From contig NZ_BAAAUX010000017.1 of assembly GCF_039534165.1 (NCBI RefSeq), forward strand, positions 1 to 38,407: 38,407 nt of DNA. Reading direction: 5' to 3'. Below are positions 15,819 to 24,112 of this stretch, in pieces. The notes under the pieces were generated by a model. It had not been told where the DNA came from. It saw only the letters and a program-made list of their open reading frames with translations, and made no database searches. Position 1 is the stretch's first letter. Each line of letters begins with the position of its first letter. Source of the DNA: Saccharopolyspora_D taberi (GTDB taxonomy: Bacteria; Actinomycetota; Actinomycetes; Mycobacteriales; Pseudonocardiaceae). Position numbers and translations under genes: made by a program.

Positions 15819-17645
15819 CTAGCCCTGGTACATCGCGTCCAGGGTGGCCTGGTTGTTCTGCTCCACCACCCGCCGCTTCACCTTCAAGCTCGGCGTCAGC
15901 TCGCCGGCCTCGATCGACAGATCGCGCGGCAGCACCACGAAGTTCTTGATCGTCTCCCAGCGGTTGAGCCCGGCGTTGAGCTCGTCGACGTAGCCCTGCA
16001 CCATCGCGCGCGCCGCCTCCGACGTCACGATCTCGGCGTACGGGCGCCCGGCCAGCCCGTTGTCCCTGGCCCACCCGCCGATCGCGTCCTCGTCGAGGGT
16101 CACCAGCGCGGTGCAGTAGTTGCGGCCCGGCCCGTGCACCAGGAACTGGCTCGCGTACGGGCACAGCGCCTTGAACCGCCCCTCCACCGCCGAGGGCGCG
16201 ACGTACTTGCCGCCGGAGGTCTTGAACAGGTCCTTCTTCCGGTCGGTGATGCGGATGAACCCGTCCTGGTCGATCTCGCCGATGTCGCCGGTGTGCAGCC
16301 AGCCGTCGGCGTCGAGCGCGTTCACGGTCTCGTCGTCGCGGTGGTGGTAGCCCGACATCACCCCGGGCCCCCGCACCAGGATCTCGCCGTCCTCGGCGAC
16401 GCTGAACTCGGTGCCGGGGAACGGCAGCCCGACCGTGCCGAACTTGTAGGCGTCCGGCCGGTTCACCGCGCTGCCCGCCGAGGTCTCGGTGAGCCCGTAG
16501 CCCTCCAGGACCAGCACGCCCGCCGCGTGGAACCACTCCGCGATCTCCGGGTCCAGCGGCGCGGAACCGGACAGGAAGAACCGGACCCGGCCGCCGAAGC
16601 GGGCGCGGATCTTGGCGAACACCAGCGCGTCGGCGATCCGGTGCGACACCGCCAGCCGCGGCGGTACCCGCCCTCCGGCGCGGCGGGTGCGGGAGACCTG
16701 GAGTCCGACCGCGAAAGCCCAGTCGAAGAGCTTCTTCTTCAGCCCGCCCTCGCTCGCCGCCATCGTCACGATGCGGCCGTGGACCTTCTCGAAGATGCGC
16801 GGCGCCGCGCCCATGAACGTCGGCCGGACCACCGCGAGGTTGTCCACCAGCCGGTCGATGCGGCCGTCGATCGCGGTCGGGAAGCCGACCGCCAGCTGCG
16901 CGCACATCAGGACCTTGCCGAACGCGTGCGCCATCGGCAGCCAGAAGTACTGCACGTCGTCGAGGGACAGCACCCGCTGCTCGGCGACCGCCGCACCCTC
17001 GTAGGTCCACGCCGAGTGCCGCAGCCGCACGCCCTTGGGCGGTCCGGTGGTGCCGGAGGTGTAGATGACGGTGGCCAGCGAGTCGCCGGTGGTGGCCTCG
17101 GTGCGCTGGCGCACCACGTCGGGCCGGTCGGCCAGCAGCTGCGCGCCGAGCTGTTCGAGCTCGGCGAGCGGGATGACCCAGTCGCCGTCCGGGGTGCCGT
17201 CGAAGGTGATCACCTTGCGGATCTCGCCGAGCTCGTCGCGGTGCTCGCGCAGCTTGGCGATCTGCTCGTCGTCCTCGGCGAACACCACCCTGCTGCCCGA
17301 GTCGGACAGGATGTAGGCGACCTCGGCCGACAGCGTGCTCGGGTAGATCGTGGTGGTCGCCGCGCCCGCGCACATCACGGCCAGGTCGGCGATCGCCCAC
17401 TCGTGCCGGGTGCCCGCGGCGATGGCGACCCGCTCCTCGGGCTCGACGCCCAGGGCGAGCAGTCCGGCGGCGAGCTCGGTGACCCGCTCGCCCACTTCGG
17501 CCCAGGTCAGCGATTCCCAGCCGGCACCGGCGGGATAGCGCAGCGCTTCCCGCTCCGGGGTCTGGGAAACGCGGTCGAACAGCATCCGGCCCACCGAGGA
17601 TGGGCGGGTTCCGACCGCGGACGGAGTCTGCGTGCTGGCTTCCAT
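15819..17645 (-). CDS. Long-chain fatty acid--CoA ligase (FadD15-like)
   Basis: A 608-residue AMP-forming acyl-CoA synthetase. Seen: the P-loop YTSGTTGPPKG (195-205), the substrate-domain FWLPMAHAFGK, the adenine motif EGYGLTETSAG, the hinge region TGDIGEIDQDGFIRITDRKK, and the catalytic lysine region TPSLKVKRR near the C-terminus. It activates long-chain fatty acids as acyl-AMP and then acyl-CoA at the membrane or in the cytosol. The LKKKLFDWAF and RARFGGRVRFFLSGSAPL segments match actinobacterial long-chain types. ATG 17645 follows CGGAGGGACTCG. It is likely monocistronic. Confidence 0.95.
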   Translation of the reverse strand: MEASTQTPSAVGTRPSSVGRMLFDRVSQTPEREALRYPAGAGWESLTWAEVGERVTELAAGLLALGVEPEERVAIAAGTRHEWAIADLAVMCAGAATTTIYPSTLSAEVAYILSDSGSRVVFAEDDEQIAKLREHRDELGEIRKVITFDGTPDGDWVIPLAELEQLGAQLLADRPDVVRQRTEATTGDSLATVIYTSGTTGPPKGVRLRHSAWTYEGAAVAEQRVLSLDDVQYFWLPMAHAFGKVLMCAQLAVGFPTAIDGRIDRLVDNLAVVRPTFMGAAPRIFEKVHGRIVTMAASEGGLKKKLFDWAFAVGLQVSRTRRAGGRVPPRLAVSHRIADALVFAKIRARFGGRVRFFLSGSAPLDPEIAEWFHAAGVLVLEGYGLTETSAGSAVNRPDAYKFGTVGLPFPGTEFSVAEDGEILVRGPGVMSGYHHRDDETVNALDADGWLHTGDIGEIDQDGFIRITDRKKDLFKTSGGKYVAPSAVEGRFKALCPYASQFLVHGPGRNYCTALVTLDEDAIGGWARDNGLAGRPYAEIVTSEAARAMVQGYVDELNAGLNRWETIKNFVVLPRDLSIEAGELTPSLKVKRRVVEQNNQATLDAMYQG

Positions 17646-17807
17646 CGAGTCCCTCCGAGGAGCGGACCAGGCAAAACGCCCGGCTCGACAACGCGTGCCA
17701 GCACAGTAGAGGAAATCCCTACTTGCGGGTAGCCCAAGCCACCCGTTCGCACCCTCTCACCCCATCGAGAGGTGAGACCGGATGCGGGCGGTGACGCCGC
17801 CGGAGCC

Positions 17808-18089
17808 TCACGCGGCTTCCGACAGCAGCCGGTCGACGTGGTCGGCGAAGCTCCAGAGACCGTCCAGCAGGGCCCGGTACTCGGCGTCGTCGTAGCCGAC
17901 CTCAAGCCAGTGCCGCAGCATCGCGCTCTCCTGCCGGAGGCTGGTGACGTCGTCGGTGTCGGTGAGGTCCAGCAGGTCGATCCGGTTCCGCAGCACGCGC
18001 GCGGACTCCAGCGCGGTGAGCACCGGCAGCAGGCCGGACTCGTGGAAGGACTGGTACGCGCCCAAGATCGCTCCTCGGGTACTTGGCAC
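17808..18089 (-). CDS. Small hypothetical helical protein
   Basis: A protein of 93 residues if started at GTG 18089. A TTG at 18065 (85 residues) has a far better GAGGAG ribosome binding site about 6 bases upstream and may be the true start. The sequence is helical and acidic, with several Leu/Asp/Arg heptad-like stretches (ALESARVLRNRIDLLDL, LRQESAMLRHWLEVGYDDAEY) and no cysteines or membrane segment. I do not recognise the family. It lies between the acyl-CoA synthetase and the GH25 gene, all on the minus strand. Confidence 0.6.
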   Translation of the reverse strand: MPSTRGAILGAYQSFHESGLLPVLTALESARVLRNRIDLLDLTDTDDVTSLRQESAMLRHWLEVGYDDAEYRALLDGLWSFADHVDRLLSEAA

Positions 18090-18164
18090 GGAGGGGGTCT
18101 GCCGAGGATGGACCCGGCGAGCCGCGGACGACAGGGGCCGTTGGTCCCGTCTTTCGGCGTGCGA

Positions 18165-18197
18165 AACGGACCGCCCGCTGGTCGCGGACGGTCCGTT
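18165..18197 (-). terminator. Hairpin downstream of the GH25 gene
   Basis: A 14-bp stem with one mismatch (18165-18178 against 18184-18197) and a 5-base loop lies 14 bases past the muramidase stop on the minus strand. The outer arms are AACGGACCG/CGGTCCGTT. There is no T-run, but its position and strength fit a terminator. Confidence 0.65.
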
Positions 18198-18210
18198 CGG
18201 CTGGTGCGGG

Positions 18211-19434
18211 TCAGTTCGAGGCGAGCTTCTTCAGCCGCTCGAGACCGCCCTGGAACTGGTTCAGGTCGGTGGGCTTGCCGATCCCGCCGACCTTGCCCTT
18301 GTCGGTGTACTGCCAGAAGTCCCAGTCGTCGAAACCGGCGGGGACCTTCGGGTTGTCGACGCCGTAGGAGGCCAGCCACAGCGGGTGGTCGCCGTAGGAG
18401 TCGGTGCCACCCATGCACTCGTTCCAGAAGGACGGGTTGGCGTAGATGATCGGGTCCTTGCCGGTGGCGTCCTTGATCTTGCGGTTGAAGGTGTCGGTCC
18501 ACTGGTGCATCTCCGGCACCGACAGCCCGTAGCAGCCGCCCTTCTTCGGGTCGACCTCCAGGTCCAGCACCGGGGGCAGGCTCTTGCCGTCGGGCTGGTA
18601 GTCGGCGGTGGCCAGCAGGCGGTCGGCCTGCGCCTCGGCGGACTTGTCGGGCCGCGCGAAGTGGTAGGCACCGGCGATCAGCCCGGCGTCCTTGGCGCCG
18701 TGGTACTGCTCGCTGTAGCGGGGGTTGGTGAAGCTGGTGCCGTCGGTGGCCAGCACGAAGGTGAACTGCTTGCCGTCGGCCGCGACCTGCTTCCAGTCGA
18801 TGGAGCCGTTGTGGTTGGACACGTCGATGCCCTCCACCGGCGGGCCCCACGGGACCTCGGGCTCGGGAACCGGCGCCGGGGCGGGGGCCGGAGCCGGAGC
18901 GGGCTCGTCGCCCTCGCCGTCGCGCGGCTGCGCGGCGGCCTGCGGCTGACCGGCGGACGGCTGGGCCGCGGGAGGCATGGCCGCGGTCTGCGCGGCCTCC
19001 TCCACGCGCTCGCTCTCGGACGGGGCGCCGGTCGCGCCGACCAGCAGGGCGAGCACGCCGACCGCGGCCAGCGCGGCGCCGAACTGCATCGACCGAAGGC
19101 GCGGGGACACCGCGCCCGGCTCGGCCGGGGTGCGCTCGGACAGACCCAGCTTCTCCCGGATCGCGGTCACCTGCGGCGCCACCCTCTCCCAGAGGCGCCG
19201 CTCGGCGATCCACTGCTGGACGCGCCGCAGCAGCGGGGCCAGCCACTCGCGGACGCGCTGCGCGGCAGCCGACTCACCGATGCGGTGTGCCACCGGTCGC
19301 ACCTGGTCCACTGCCGAACGCGCGGTCTGGTCGGCGCGCAGCGCTGCCGAGCGCCAGCGGCTCGGCGTTTCGTCGGGGGTGTTTTCGGGGGTTCGTGGTT
19401 CGTCGGGGGATTCGGGTTTCACGAGTCCCCACAC
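18211..19434 (-). CDS. Membrane-anchored GH25 muramidase (lysozyme)
   Basis: A 407-residue protein. A cytosolic, charged N-terminal part (1-115) is followed by one membrane helix (about 118-137, FGAALAAVGVLALLVGATGA), a Pro/Ala-rich extracellular linker (138-197) and a GH25 domain (200-407). Catalytic features are the strand EGIDVSNHNGSIDW and the acidic pair in VLDLEVDP, and C-terminal DDWDFWQYTDKG is typical. It should hydrolyse the beta-1,4 bond after N-acetylmuramic acid in peptidoglycan, outside the cell but tethered. The start is GTG 19434, with an in-frame GTG at 19422 as an alternative. The long cytosolic domain is unusual for secreted GH25 enzymes and could take part in cell-wall control from inside. 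Confidence 0.93.
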   Translation of the reverse strand: MWGLVKPESPDEPRTPENTPDETPSRWRSAALRADQTARSAVDQVRPVAHRIGESAAAQRVREWLAPLLRRVQQWIAERRLWERVAPQVTAIREKLGLSERTPAEPGAVSPRLRSMQFGAALAAVGVLALLVGATGAPSESERVEEAAQTAAMPPAAQPSAGQPQAAAQPRDGEGDEPAPAPAPAPAPVPEPEVPWGPPVEGIDVSNHNGSIDWKQVAADGKQFTFVLATDGTSFTNPRYSEQYHGAKDAGLIAGAYHFARPDKSAEAQADRLLATADYQPDGKSLPPVLDLEVDPKKGGCYGLSVPEMHQWTDTFNRKIKDATGKDPIIYANPSFWNECMGGTDSYGDHPLWLASYGVDNPKVPAGFDDWDFWQYTDKGKVGGIGKPTDLNQFQGGLERLKKLASN

Positions 19435-19795
19435 TCCAGCACGGAGAGTGCAAGGGCATCGCGGTTTGTACGTAGCCAGGTACCTAGATTGACCCTATCG
19501 TGCTAACGGACCACCACCATTCAGTCACCAACCGTGAAAATTGCCTGGTCGTTTGGCCTAGGTCACACGAATCGGTCACAGCGAGCGACGAACACGGGGA
19601 GTGACCGCGGCCACCCCGGCACGGCCGCGGGCGGGCCGGTGTGCCCGACACGCCGACACGTGTGGCGGACGGGCCGTCCAGGTGCTTCCGGCAGAATGCA
19701 CGCGGATCTCGGCGACGAAGATCCTCAACCGGCAACAGGTTCCGGGGCGGCTCTCGCCCGCGCGTCCCGGAACGACCTCAAAGGCGGATCAGACA
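19435..19795. other. Divergent intergenic region between GH25 and tex
   Basis: 361 bases with no supported gene. The part near 19470-19600 is less GC-rich than its surroundings and should carry the two divergent promoters. A minus-strand TAGGGT (around 19490-19495) could be a -10 element, but I find no convincing -35 with normal spacing. Nothing else stands out. Confidence 0.4.
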
Positions 19796-22162
19796 GTGAC
19801 TGTGCATCAGAAGATCGCCGACGAGCTCGGCGTCCGGGAGCGGCAGGTGCAGGCCGCCGTCGACCTGCTCGACGGCGGCGCGACCGTGCCGTTCATCGCC
19901 CGCTACCGCAAGGAGGCGACCGGCGCGCTCGACGACGCCCAGCTGCGCACCCTGGAGGACCGCCTGCGCTACCTGCGCGAGCTGGAGGAGCGCCGCACCA
20001 CGGTGCTGGAGTCGATCCGCTCGCAGGGCAAGCTCGACGACGCGCTGGAAGCCAGCATCATGGCCGCCGACTCCAAGGCCCGGCTGGAGGACATCTACCT
20101 GCCGTTCAAGCCCAAGCGGCGCACCAAGGCCCAGATCGCCATCGAGGCCGGGCTCCAGCCGCTGGCCGACCTGCTGCTCTCGGCCCCCTCGCACGACCCG
20201 AAGGAGACCGCCGCGGGCTACGTCGACGCCGACAAGGGCGTCGCCGACGCCACGGCCGCGCTGGAGGGCGCGCGGGCGATCCTGGTGGAGCGGTTCTCCG
20301 AGGACGCCGACCTCATCGGCGAGCTGCGCGAGCGGATGTGGACCCGGGGCAGGCTGGTCTCCCGCGTCCGGGACGGCAAGCAGGACGAGGGCGCGAAGTT
20401 CTCCGACTACTTCGAGTTCTCCGAGGCGTTCACCAAGCTGCCCTCGCACCGGGTCCTCGCGATGTTCCGCGGGGAGAAGGAGGAGGCGCTGGAGCTGTCG
20501 CTGGAGCCGGACGACGGCACCGAGCAGCCGGAGGGCCCGACCGACTACGAGCGCAGCATCGCGCAGCGCTTCGACATCTCCGACCAGGGCAGGCCCGCCG
20601 ACCGCTGGCTGTCGGACGTGGTGCGCTGGGCCTGGCGCACCCGCGTGCTGACCCACCTCGGCATCGACCTGCGGCTGCGGCTGCGGCAAGCCGCCGAGGA
20701 CGAGGCGGTGCGGGTGTTCGCGGCCAACCTCCGCGACCTGCTGCTGGCCGCGCCCGCCGGGATGCGCCCGACGATGGGCCTGGACCCGGGCTACCGCACC
20801 GGGGTGAAGGTCGCCGTGGTCGACGGAACCGGAAAGCTGGTCGCCACCGACACGATCTACCCGCACCAGCCGCAGCAGCGCTGGGACCAGGCCATCGCCA
20901 CCCTGGAGAAGCTGGCCCGCACGCACGGCGTGGAGCTGGTCGCGATCGGCAACGGCACCGCGTCGCGGGAGACCGACAAACTGGCCGGGGAGCTGATCGG
21001 CAAGCACCCGGACCTCAAGCTCACCAAGATCTCGGTGTCGGAGGCGGGTGCGTCGGTCTACTCGGCCTCCCCGTACGCCTCCCGCGAGCTGCCGGACCTG
21101 GACGTGTCGCTGCGCGGCGCGGTGTCGATCGCCCGGCGGCTGCAGGACCCGCTGGCCGAGCTGGTCAAGATCGACCCGAAGTCCATCGGGGTCGGCCAGT
21201 ACCAGCACGACGTGTCCGAGACCAAGCTGTCGCGGTCGCTGGACGCGGTGGTCGAGGACTGCGTGAACGCGGTCGGCGTGGACGTCAACACCGCGTCGGC
21301 CCCGCTGCTGACCCGCGTGTCGGGCATCGGCGAGGGCCTGGCGGACAACATCGTGCTGCACCGCGACGCGAACGGACCGTTCCGCACCCGCAAGTCGCTC
21401 AAGGACGTCGCCCGCCTCGGCCCGAAGGCGTTCGAGCAGTGCGCGGGCTTCCTGCGCATCCCCGGCGGTGACGACCCGCTCGACTCCTCGGCGGTGCACC
21501 CCGAGGCGTACCCGGTGGTGCGGCGCATCCTGGAGACCACCGACGGCGACATCCGCAACCTGATCGGCAACGGCAAGGTGCTCAGGTCGCTGCGCCCGGA
21601 CAAGTTCGTCGACGACACCTTCGGCCTGCCGACTGTCACCGACATCCTCACCGAGCTGGAGAAGCCGGGCCGCGACCCACGGCCCACGTTCAAGACGGCG
21701 ACCTTCGCCGAAGGCGTGGAGAAGATCGGCGACCTGGAACCGGGGATGCAGCTGGAGGGCGTGGTCACCAACGTCGCCGCCTTCGGCGCGTTCGTCGACG
21801 TCGGGGTCCACCAGGACGGCCTGGTGCACGTCTCGGCCATGTCGAAGAACTTCGTCAGCGACCCGCGCGAGATCGTCAAATCCGGCGACGTGGTCCGGGT
21901 GAAGGTCCTCGACGTCGACATCCCGCGCAAGCGCATCTCGCTCACCCTGCGCCTCGACGACGACACCAGCGGCGGCGGACGCGCGGAGCGCGGCCAAGGC
22001 GGCGGGAACGGCGGAGGCGGACGCCGCGGGGGCGGAGGCGCCGGAGGCGGCAAGCGCCCGCAGCGAAGCGGAGGGCAGCAGCGCCGCGAGGCGCCGCAGG
22101 GCGCCCTCGCGGACGCGCTGCGGCGCGCGGGCTTCGACAACGGCGGGCAGCGCCGCCGGTAG
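19796..22162 (+). CDS. tex: Tex family RNA-binding transcription accessory protein
   Basis: A 788-residue protein of the Tex family and of full length. Order: N-terminal helical domain (IADELGVRERQVQAAVDLL, VPFIARYRKEATGALDD), a YqgF/RNase H-like domain beginning MGLDPGYRTGVKVAVVD (about 325-341), helix-hairpin-helix segments (VNTASAPLLTRVSGIGEGLA; KDVARLGPKAFEQCAGFLRI) and an S1 RNA-binding domain (about 646-720, VVTNVAAFGAFVDVGVHQDG). A Gly/Arg-rich tail to the end is added in this lineage. Tex binds nucleic acid and influences transcription. The start is GTG 19796 after AAAGGCGG; GTG 19802 is an alternative. The stop codon lies inside a 23-bp inverted repeat. Confidence 0.95.
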   Translation: MTVHQKIADELGVRERQVQAAVDLLDGGATVPFIARYRKEATGALDDAQLRTLEDRLRYLRELEERRTTVLESIRSQGKLDDALEASIMAADSKARLEDIYLPFKPKRRTKAQIAIEAGLQPLADLLLSAPSHDPKETAAGYVDADKGVADATAALEGARAILVERFSEDADLIGELRERMWTRGRLVSRVRDGKQDEGAKFSDYFEFSEAFTKLPSHRVLAMFRGEKEEALELSLEPDDGTEQPEGPTDYERSIAQRFDISDQGRPADRWLSDVVRWAWRTRVLTHLGIDLRLRLRQAAEDEAVRVFAANLRDLLLAAPAGMRPTMGLDPGYRTGVKVAVVDGTGKLVATDTIYPHQPQQRWDQAIATLEKLARTHGVELVAIGNGTASRETDKLAGELIGKHPDLKLTKISVSEAGASVYSASPYASRELPDLDVSLRGAVSIARRLQDPLAELVKIDPKSIGVGQYQHDVSETKLSRSLDAVVEDCVNAVGVDVNTASAPLLTRVSGIGEGLADNIVLHRDANGPFRTRKSLKDVARLGPKAFEQCAGFLRIPGGDDPLDSSAVHPEAYPVVRRILETTDGDIRNLIGNGKVLRSLRPDKFVDDTFGLPTVTDILTELEKPGRDPRPTFKTATFAEGVEKIGDLEPGMQLEGVVTNVAAFGAFVDVGVHQDGLVHVSAMSKNFVSDPREIVKSGDVVRVKVLDVDIPRKRISLTLRLDDDTSGGGRAERGQGGGNGGGGRRGGGGAGGGKRPQRSGGQQRREAPQGALADALRRAGFDNGGQRRR

Positions 22163-22216
22163 GCGGCGGCTGTGCCCGGGNNNNNNNNNNNGTCGCCGCC
22201 TACCGGCGGCGCTGCC
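22146..22216 (+). terminator. 23-bp perfect inverted repeat around the tex stop, split by an assembly gap
   Basis: Arms at 22146-22168 and 22194-22216 are perfectly complementary over 23 bases. The left arm contains the last Tex codons and the TAG stop. The 25-base interval between them holds the 11 N positions. A hairpin overlapping a stop codon can act as a terminator, but the gap in its loop means the true spacing is unknown and that the inverted arm could be an assembly artefact. Confidence 0.6.
22181..22191. other. Assembly gap (11 N)
   Basis: Eleven unresolved bases. The number of Ns is probably arbitrary. They sit in the loop of a strong GC palindrome, a structure that commonly blocks sequencing. 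Confidence 0.95.
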
Positions 22217-22416
22217 GGTGTGTGGAGCAAGTGGGCTTGCGGCGCGGGTCGATGTGCGGCGCGCGTCGACGGTGGCGAGCCGGACGAGCTTGCGGCACGG
22301 GCGGGGTGGCACAGGGGCCGGTTGCGGCGTTGCCAGTTGGCGGCGTGGGTCGGTTGGCGGCGCAGACACCAACGCGCCCAGCCGAAAACGAGGTCCCCAC
22401 CTCCAAGGGAGGGGTC
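22217..22416. other. Gene-free stretch after the tex hairpin
   Basis: About 200 bases without a supported gene. It contains degenerate short words such as TTGGCGGCG/GTTGCGGCG repeated irregularly, and an ACCTCC-AAG-GGAGGG micro-hairpin near 22400-22413. No start with a ribosome binding site and good codon usage is visible. Confidence 0.5.
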
Positions 22417-22558
22417 TGGTTCTCATCCCGTCGACCTGGCGCCAGCCCGATCAGACCGGGTCAAGGGGGCACAAGCCCGAAAACCGCAGCGCAACAACGA
22501 AACGGCCCCCTTGACGCGGTCTGATAGCCCTTCGTGGAGGTCGACGGGATGAGAACCA
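22417..22558. repeat. Large two-part inverted repeat
   Basis: The outer arms are perfect over 21 bases (22417-22437 and 22538-22558, GGTTCTCATCCCGTCGACCT at the core). After unpaired 12-base segments on both sides, the inner arms pair over 20 bases with one mismatch (22450-22469 and 22506-22525, ATCAGACCGGGTCAAGGGGG) plus one more G-C pair. A 34-base loop closes it. The equal 12-base internal bulges make it symmetric. It has no ORF with coding signature. It resembles a REP/BIME-type or MITE-like palindromic element. Confidence 0.8.
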
Positions 22559-22593
22559 CCCCAACCGAACCGCAGCGGACCGCGGAGACTCAT

Positions 22594-22724
22594 CCCGGAG
22601 ACCTGCCGGGGGTCTGGGGGCGGCGAGCGCCCCAGAACCACGAGCCCTACCGGACTCCGACCCGGCAAAGCCGCTTCGGTCCCGGAGACCTGCCAGGGGT
22701 CTGGGGCCGGCGAGGACCCCAGAA
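22594..22724. repeat. Two 44-bp direct repeats
   Basis: 22594-22637 and 22681-22724 are near-identical 44-base copies starting CCCGGAGACCTGCC and ending CCCCAGAA, 87 bases apart start to start. Each copy can fold a CTGGGG/CCCCAG hairpin. The pair lies between the large inverted repeat and the GTG of the PAP2-like gene. Confidence 0.8.
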
Positions 22725-22791
22725 AGCCCCACGAAACCGCAGCCAAACCAGCAAACCCGCTTCGCTCCCAGCCCCCCGAAAGGCACCCCCA

Positions 22792-23385
22792 GTGACGCCG
22801 CCCCCCACCGCCCCCCGCCTCGCCAGAGTCGTGGCGGAGGTGTTCGCGCCCGCGGTGCTCGTCAGCGTGGTCACGATCGCGATCTCCCTCGCCAGCAGCC
22901 CGACCGTGCCGGCCGGCCTGCTGTGGGCGGTGGTCTCGGCGGGGTTCTGCGCGGGGTTCCCGATCTGGTTCCTCGCGCGCGGAGCGCGCGCCGGGCGCTG
23001 GGACACCCACCACGTGCGGGACCGCAAGGACCGCCTGCTCCCGCTTTCGGTGGCGCTCGGTTCGGTGCTGGTCGGCCTCGTGCTGCTGCTCGCCGGTGGC
23101 GCGCCCGCGGTGCTGACCGGGCTGGTGCTGACGATGCTGGTCTGCCTGGCGCTGGCGACGGTCGTCACGAGGTGGTGGAAGATCTCGCTGCACGCCGCGA
23201 TCGCGGCCGGGACGGTGGCGATCACCGCGCTGACCTTCGGTTCGTGGTGGTGGGCCGGGTTCGCGGTGGTCGCGGTCGTCGGGTGGTCGCGCGTGGTCAC
23301 CGGTGACCACACGGTGGCGCAGGTGATCGGCGGCGCGGCGCTGGGCGCGGCGTTCGGCGGCGGACTCTATTCGCTGTTCCTGTGA
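22792..23385 (+). CDS. PAP2-like integral membrane protein, catalytic motifs degenerate
   Basis: A 197-residue protein with about six membrane helices. It resembles actinobacterial PAP2-superfamily phosphatases: HHVRDRKDRLLPLSV, WKISLHAAIAAGT and SRVVTGDHTVAQVIGGAALG sit where the KxxxxxxRP, PSGH and SRxxxxxHxxxD motifs belong. The PSGH site reads KISLH, the last motif keeps SR and H but has Gln for the Asp, and the KxxxxxxRP Arg-Pro is replaced. Phosphatase activity is therefore doubtful, although lipid binding or a related activity remains possible. GTG 22792 is chosen; GTG at 22834 would trim 14 residues. Confidence 0.8.
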   Translation: MTPPPTAPRLARVVAEVFAPAVLVSVVTIAISLASSPTVPAGLLWAVVSAGFCAGFPIWFLARGARAGRWDTHHVRDRKDRLLPLSVALGSVLVGLVLLLAGGAPAVLTGLVLTMLVCLALATVVTRWWKISLHAAIAAGTVAITALTFGSWWWAGFAVVAVVGWSRVVTGDHTVAQVIGGAALGAAFGGGLYSLFL

Positions 23386-23404
23386 TCGCGACTATGTTCG
23401 GCCC

Positions 23405-24112
23405 ATGAGCACCGCGCAGATCCGCAGCACGGACCGCACGATTCCCGCCTACCTCGCCACTCCCCTGTCCGCCGTGTCCGGCCCCGGCCCCTACCCCGGC
23501 GTCGTGCTCGTGCACGACGCGTTGGGGCTCAGCGACGACATCCGCGCGATCGCCGAGCGCTTCGCCACCGCCGGGTACCTCACGATCGCCCCCGACCTCT
23601 ACTCCCGCGGTGGCCGCGCCCGCTGCATCCGCTCGGTCATGCGCGACCTGCAACAGGCGCGCGGGCAGGCGTTCGAGGACGTCGACGCAGCGCGCGGCTT
23701 CCTGCGGGACCGCTCGGACTGCACCGGCAAGATCGGCGTCGCCGGGTTCTGCATGGGCGGCGGCTTCGCCATCGTCGGGGCGTCCCGCGGGTTCGACGCC
23801 TCCGCCCCGTACTACGGCATGCTGCCCACCGATCCGTCCGTGCTGGACGACGCCTGCCCGGTCGTCGCGTCCTTCGGCGCGAAGGACCGCACGCTGCGCG
23901 GCGCCGCGGCCAAGCTGGAGTCCGAGCTCTCCGAACGCGGAATCACCCACGACGTCAAGGAATACCCCGAGGCCGGGCACAGCTTCGCCAACCGGCTGCC
24001 GCTGGGCCCGTTCAACGTGCTGGCCCGGTTCGCGGGATTCGGCTATCACCACGAGTCGTCCGAGGACGCGTGGGACCGGGTGCTGACCTTCTTCTCCGAG
24101 CACCTGGCCTGA
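23405..24112 (+). CDS. Dienelactone hydrolase family protein
   Basis: A 235-residue alpha/beta hydrolase of the DLH type. The nucleophile is Cys116 in GFCMGGG, with Asp161 (GAKDRTL) and His192 (EAGHSFANR) completing the triad. The HDALGLSDDIRAIAERFA and GYLTIAPDLYSRGG segments are classic. It hydrolyses dienelactone or related carboxylic esters and lactones. It follows the PAP2-like gene by 20 bases. Its last 67 bases overlap the convergent MFS gene. Confidence 0.93.
   Translation: MSTAQIRSTDRTIPAYLATPLSAVSGPGPYPGVVLVHDALGLSDDIRAIAERFATAGYLTIAPDLYSRGGRARCIRSVMRDLQQARGQAFEDVDAARGFLRDRSDCTGKIGVAGFCMGGGFAIVGASRGFDASAPYYGMLPTDPSVLDDACPVVASFGAKDRTLRGAAAKLESELSERGITHDVKEYPEAGHSFANRLPLGPFNVLARFAGFGYHHESSEDAWDRVLTFFSEHLA

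Noticed and set aside
19778..22426. Long minus-strand open frame over tex, running through the N gap
   Set aside because: It is antisense to an unambiguous full-length Tex and includes unresolved bases.
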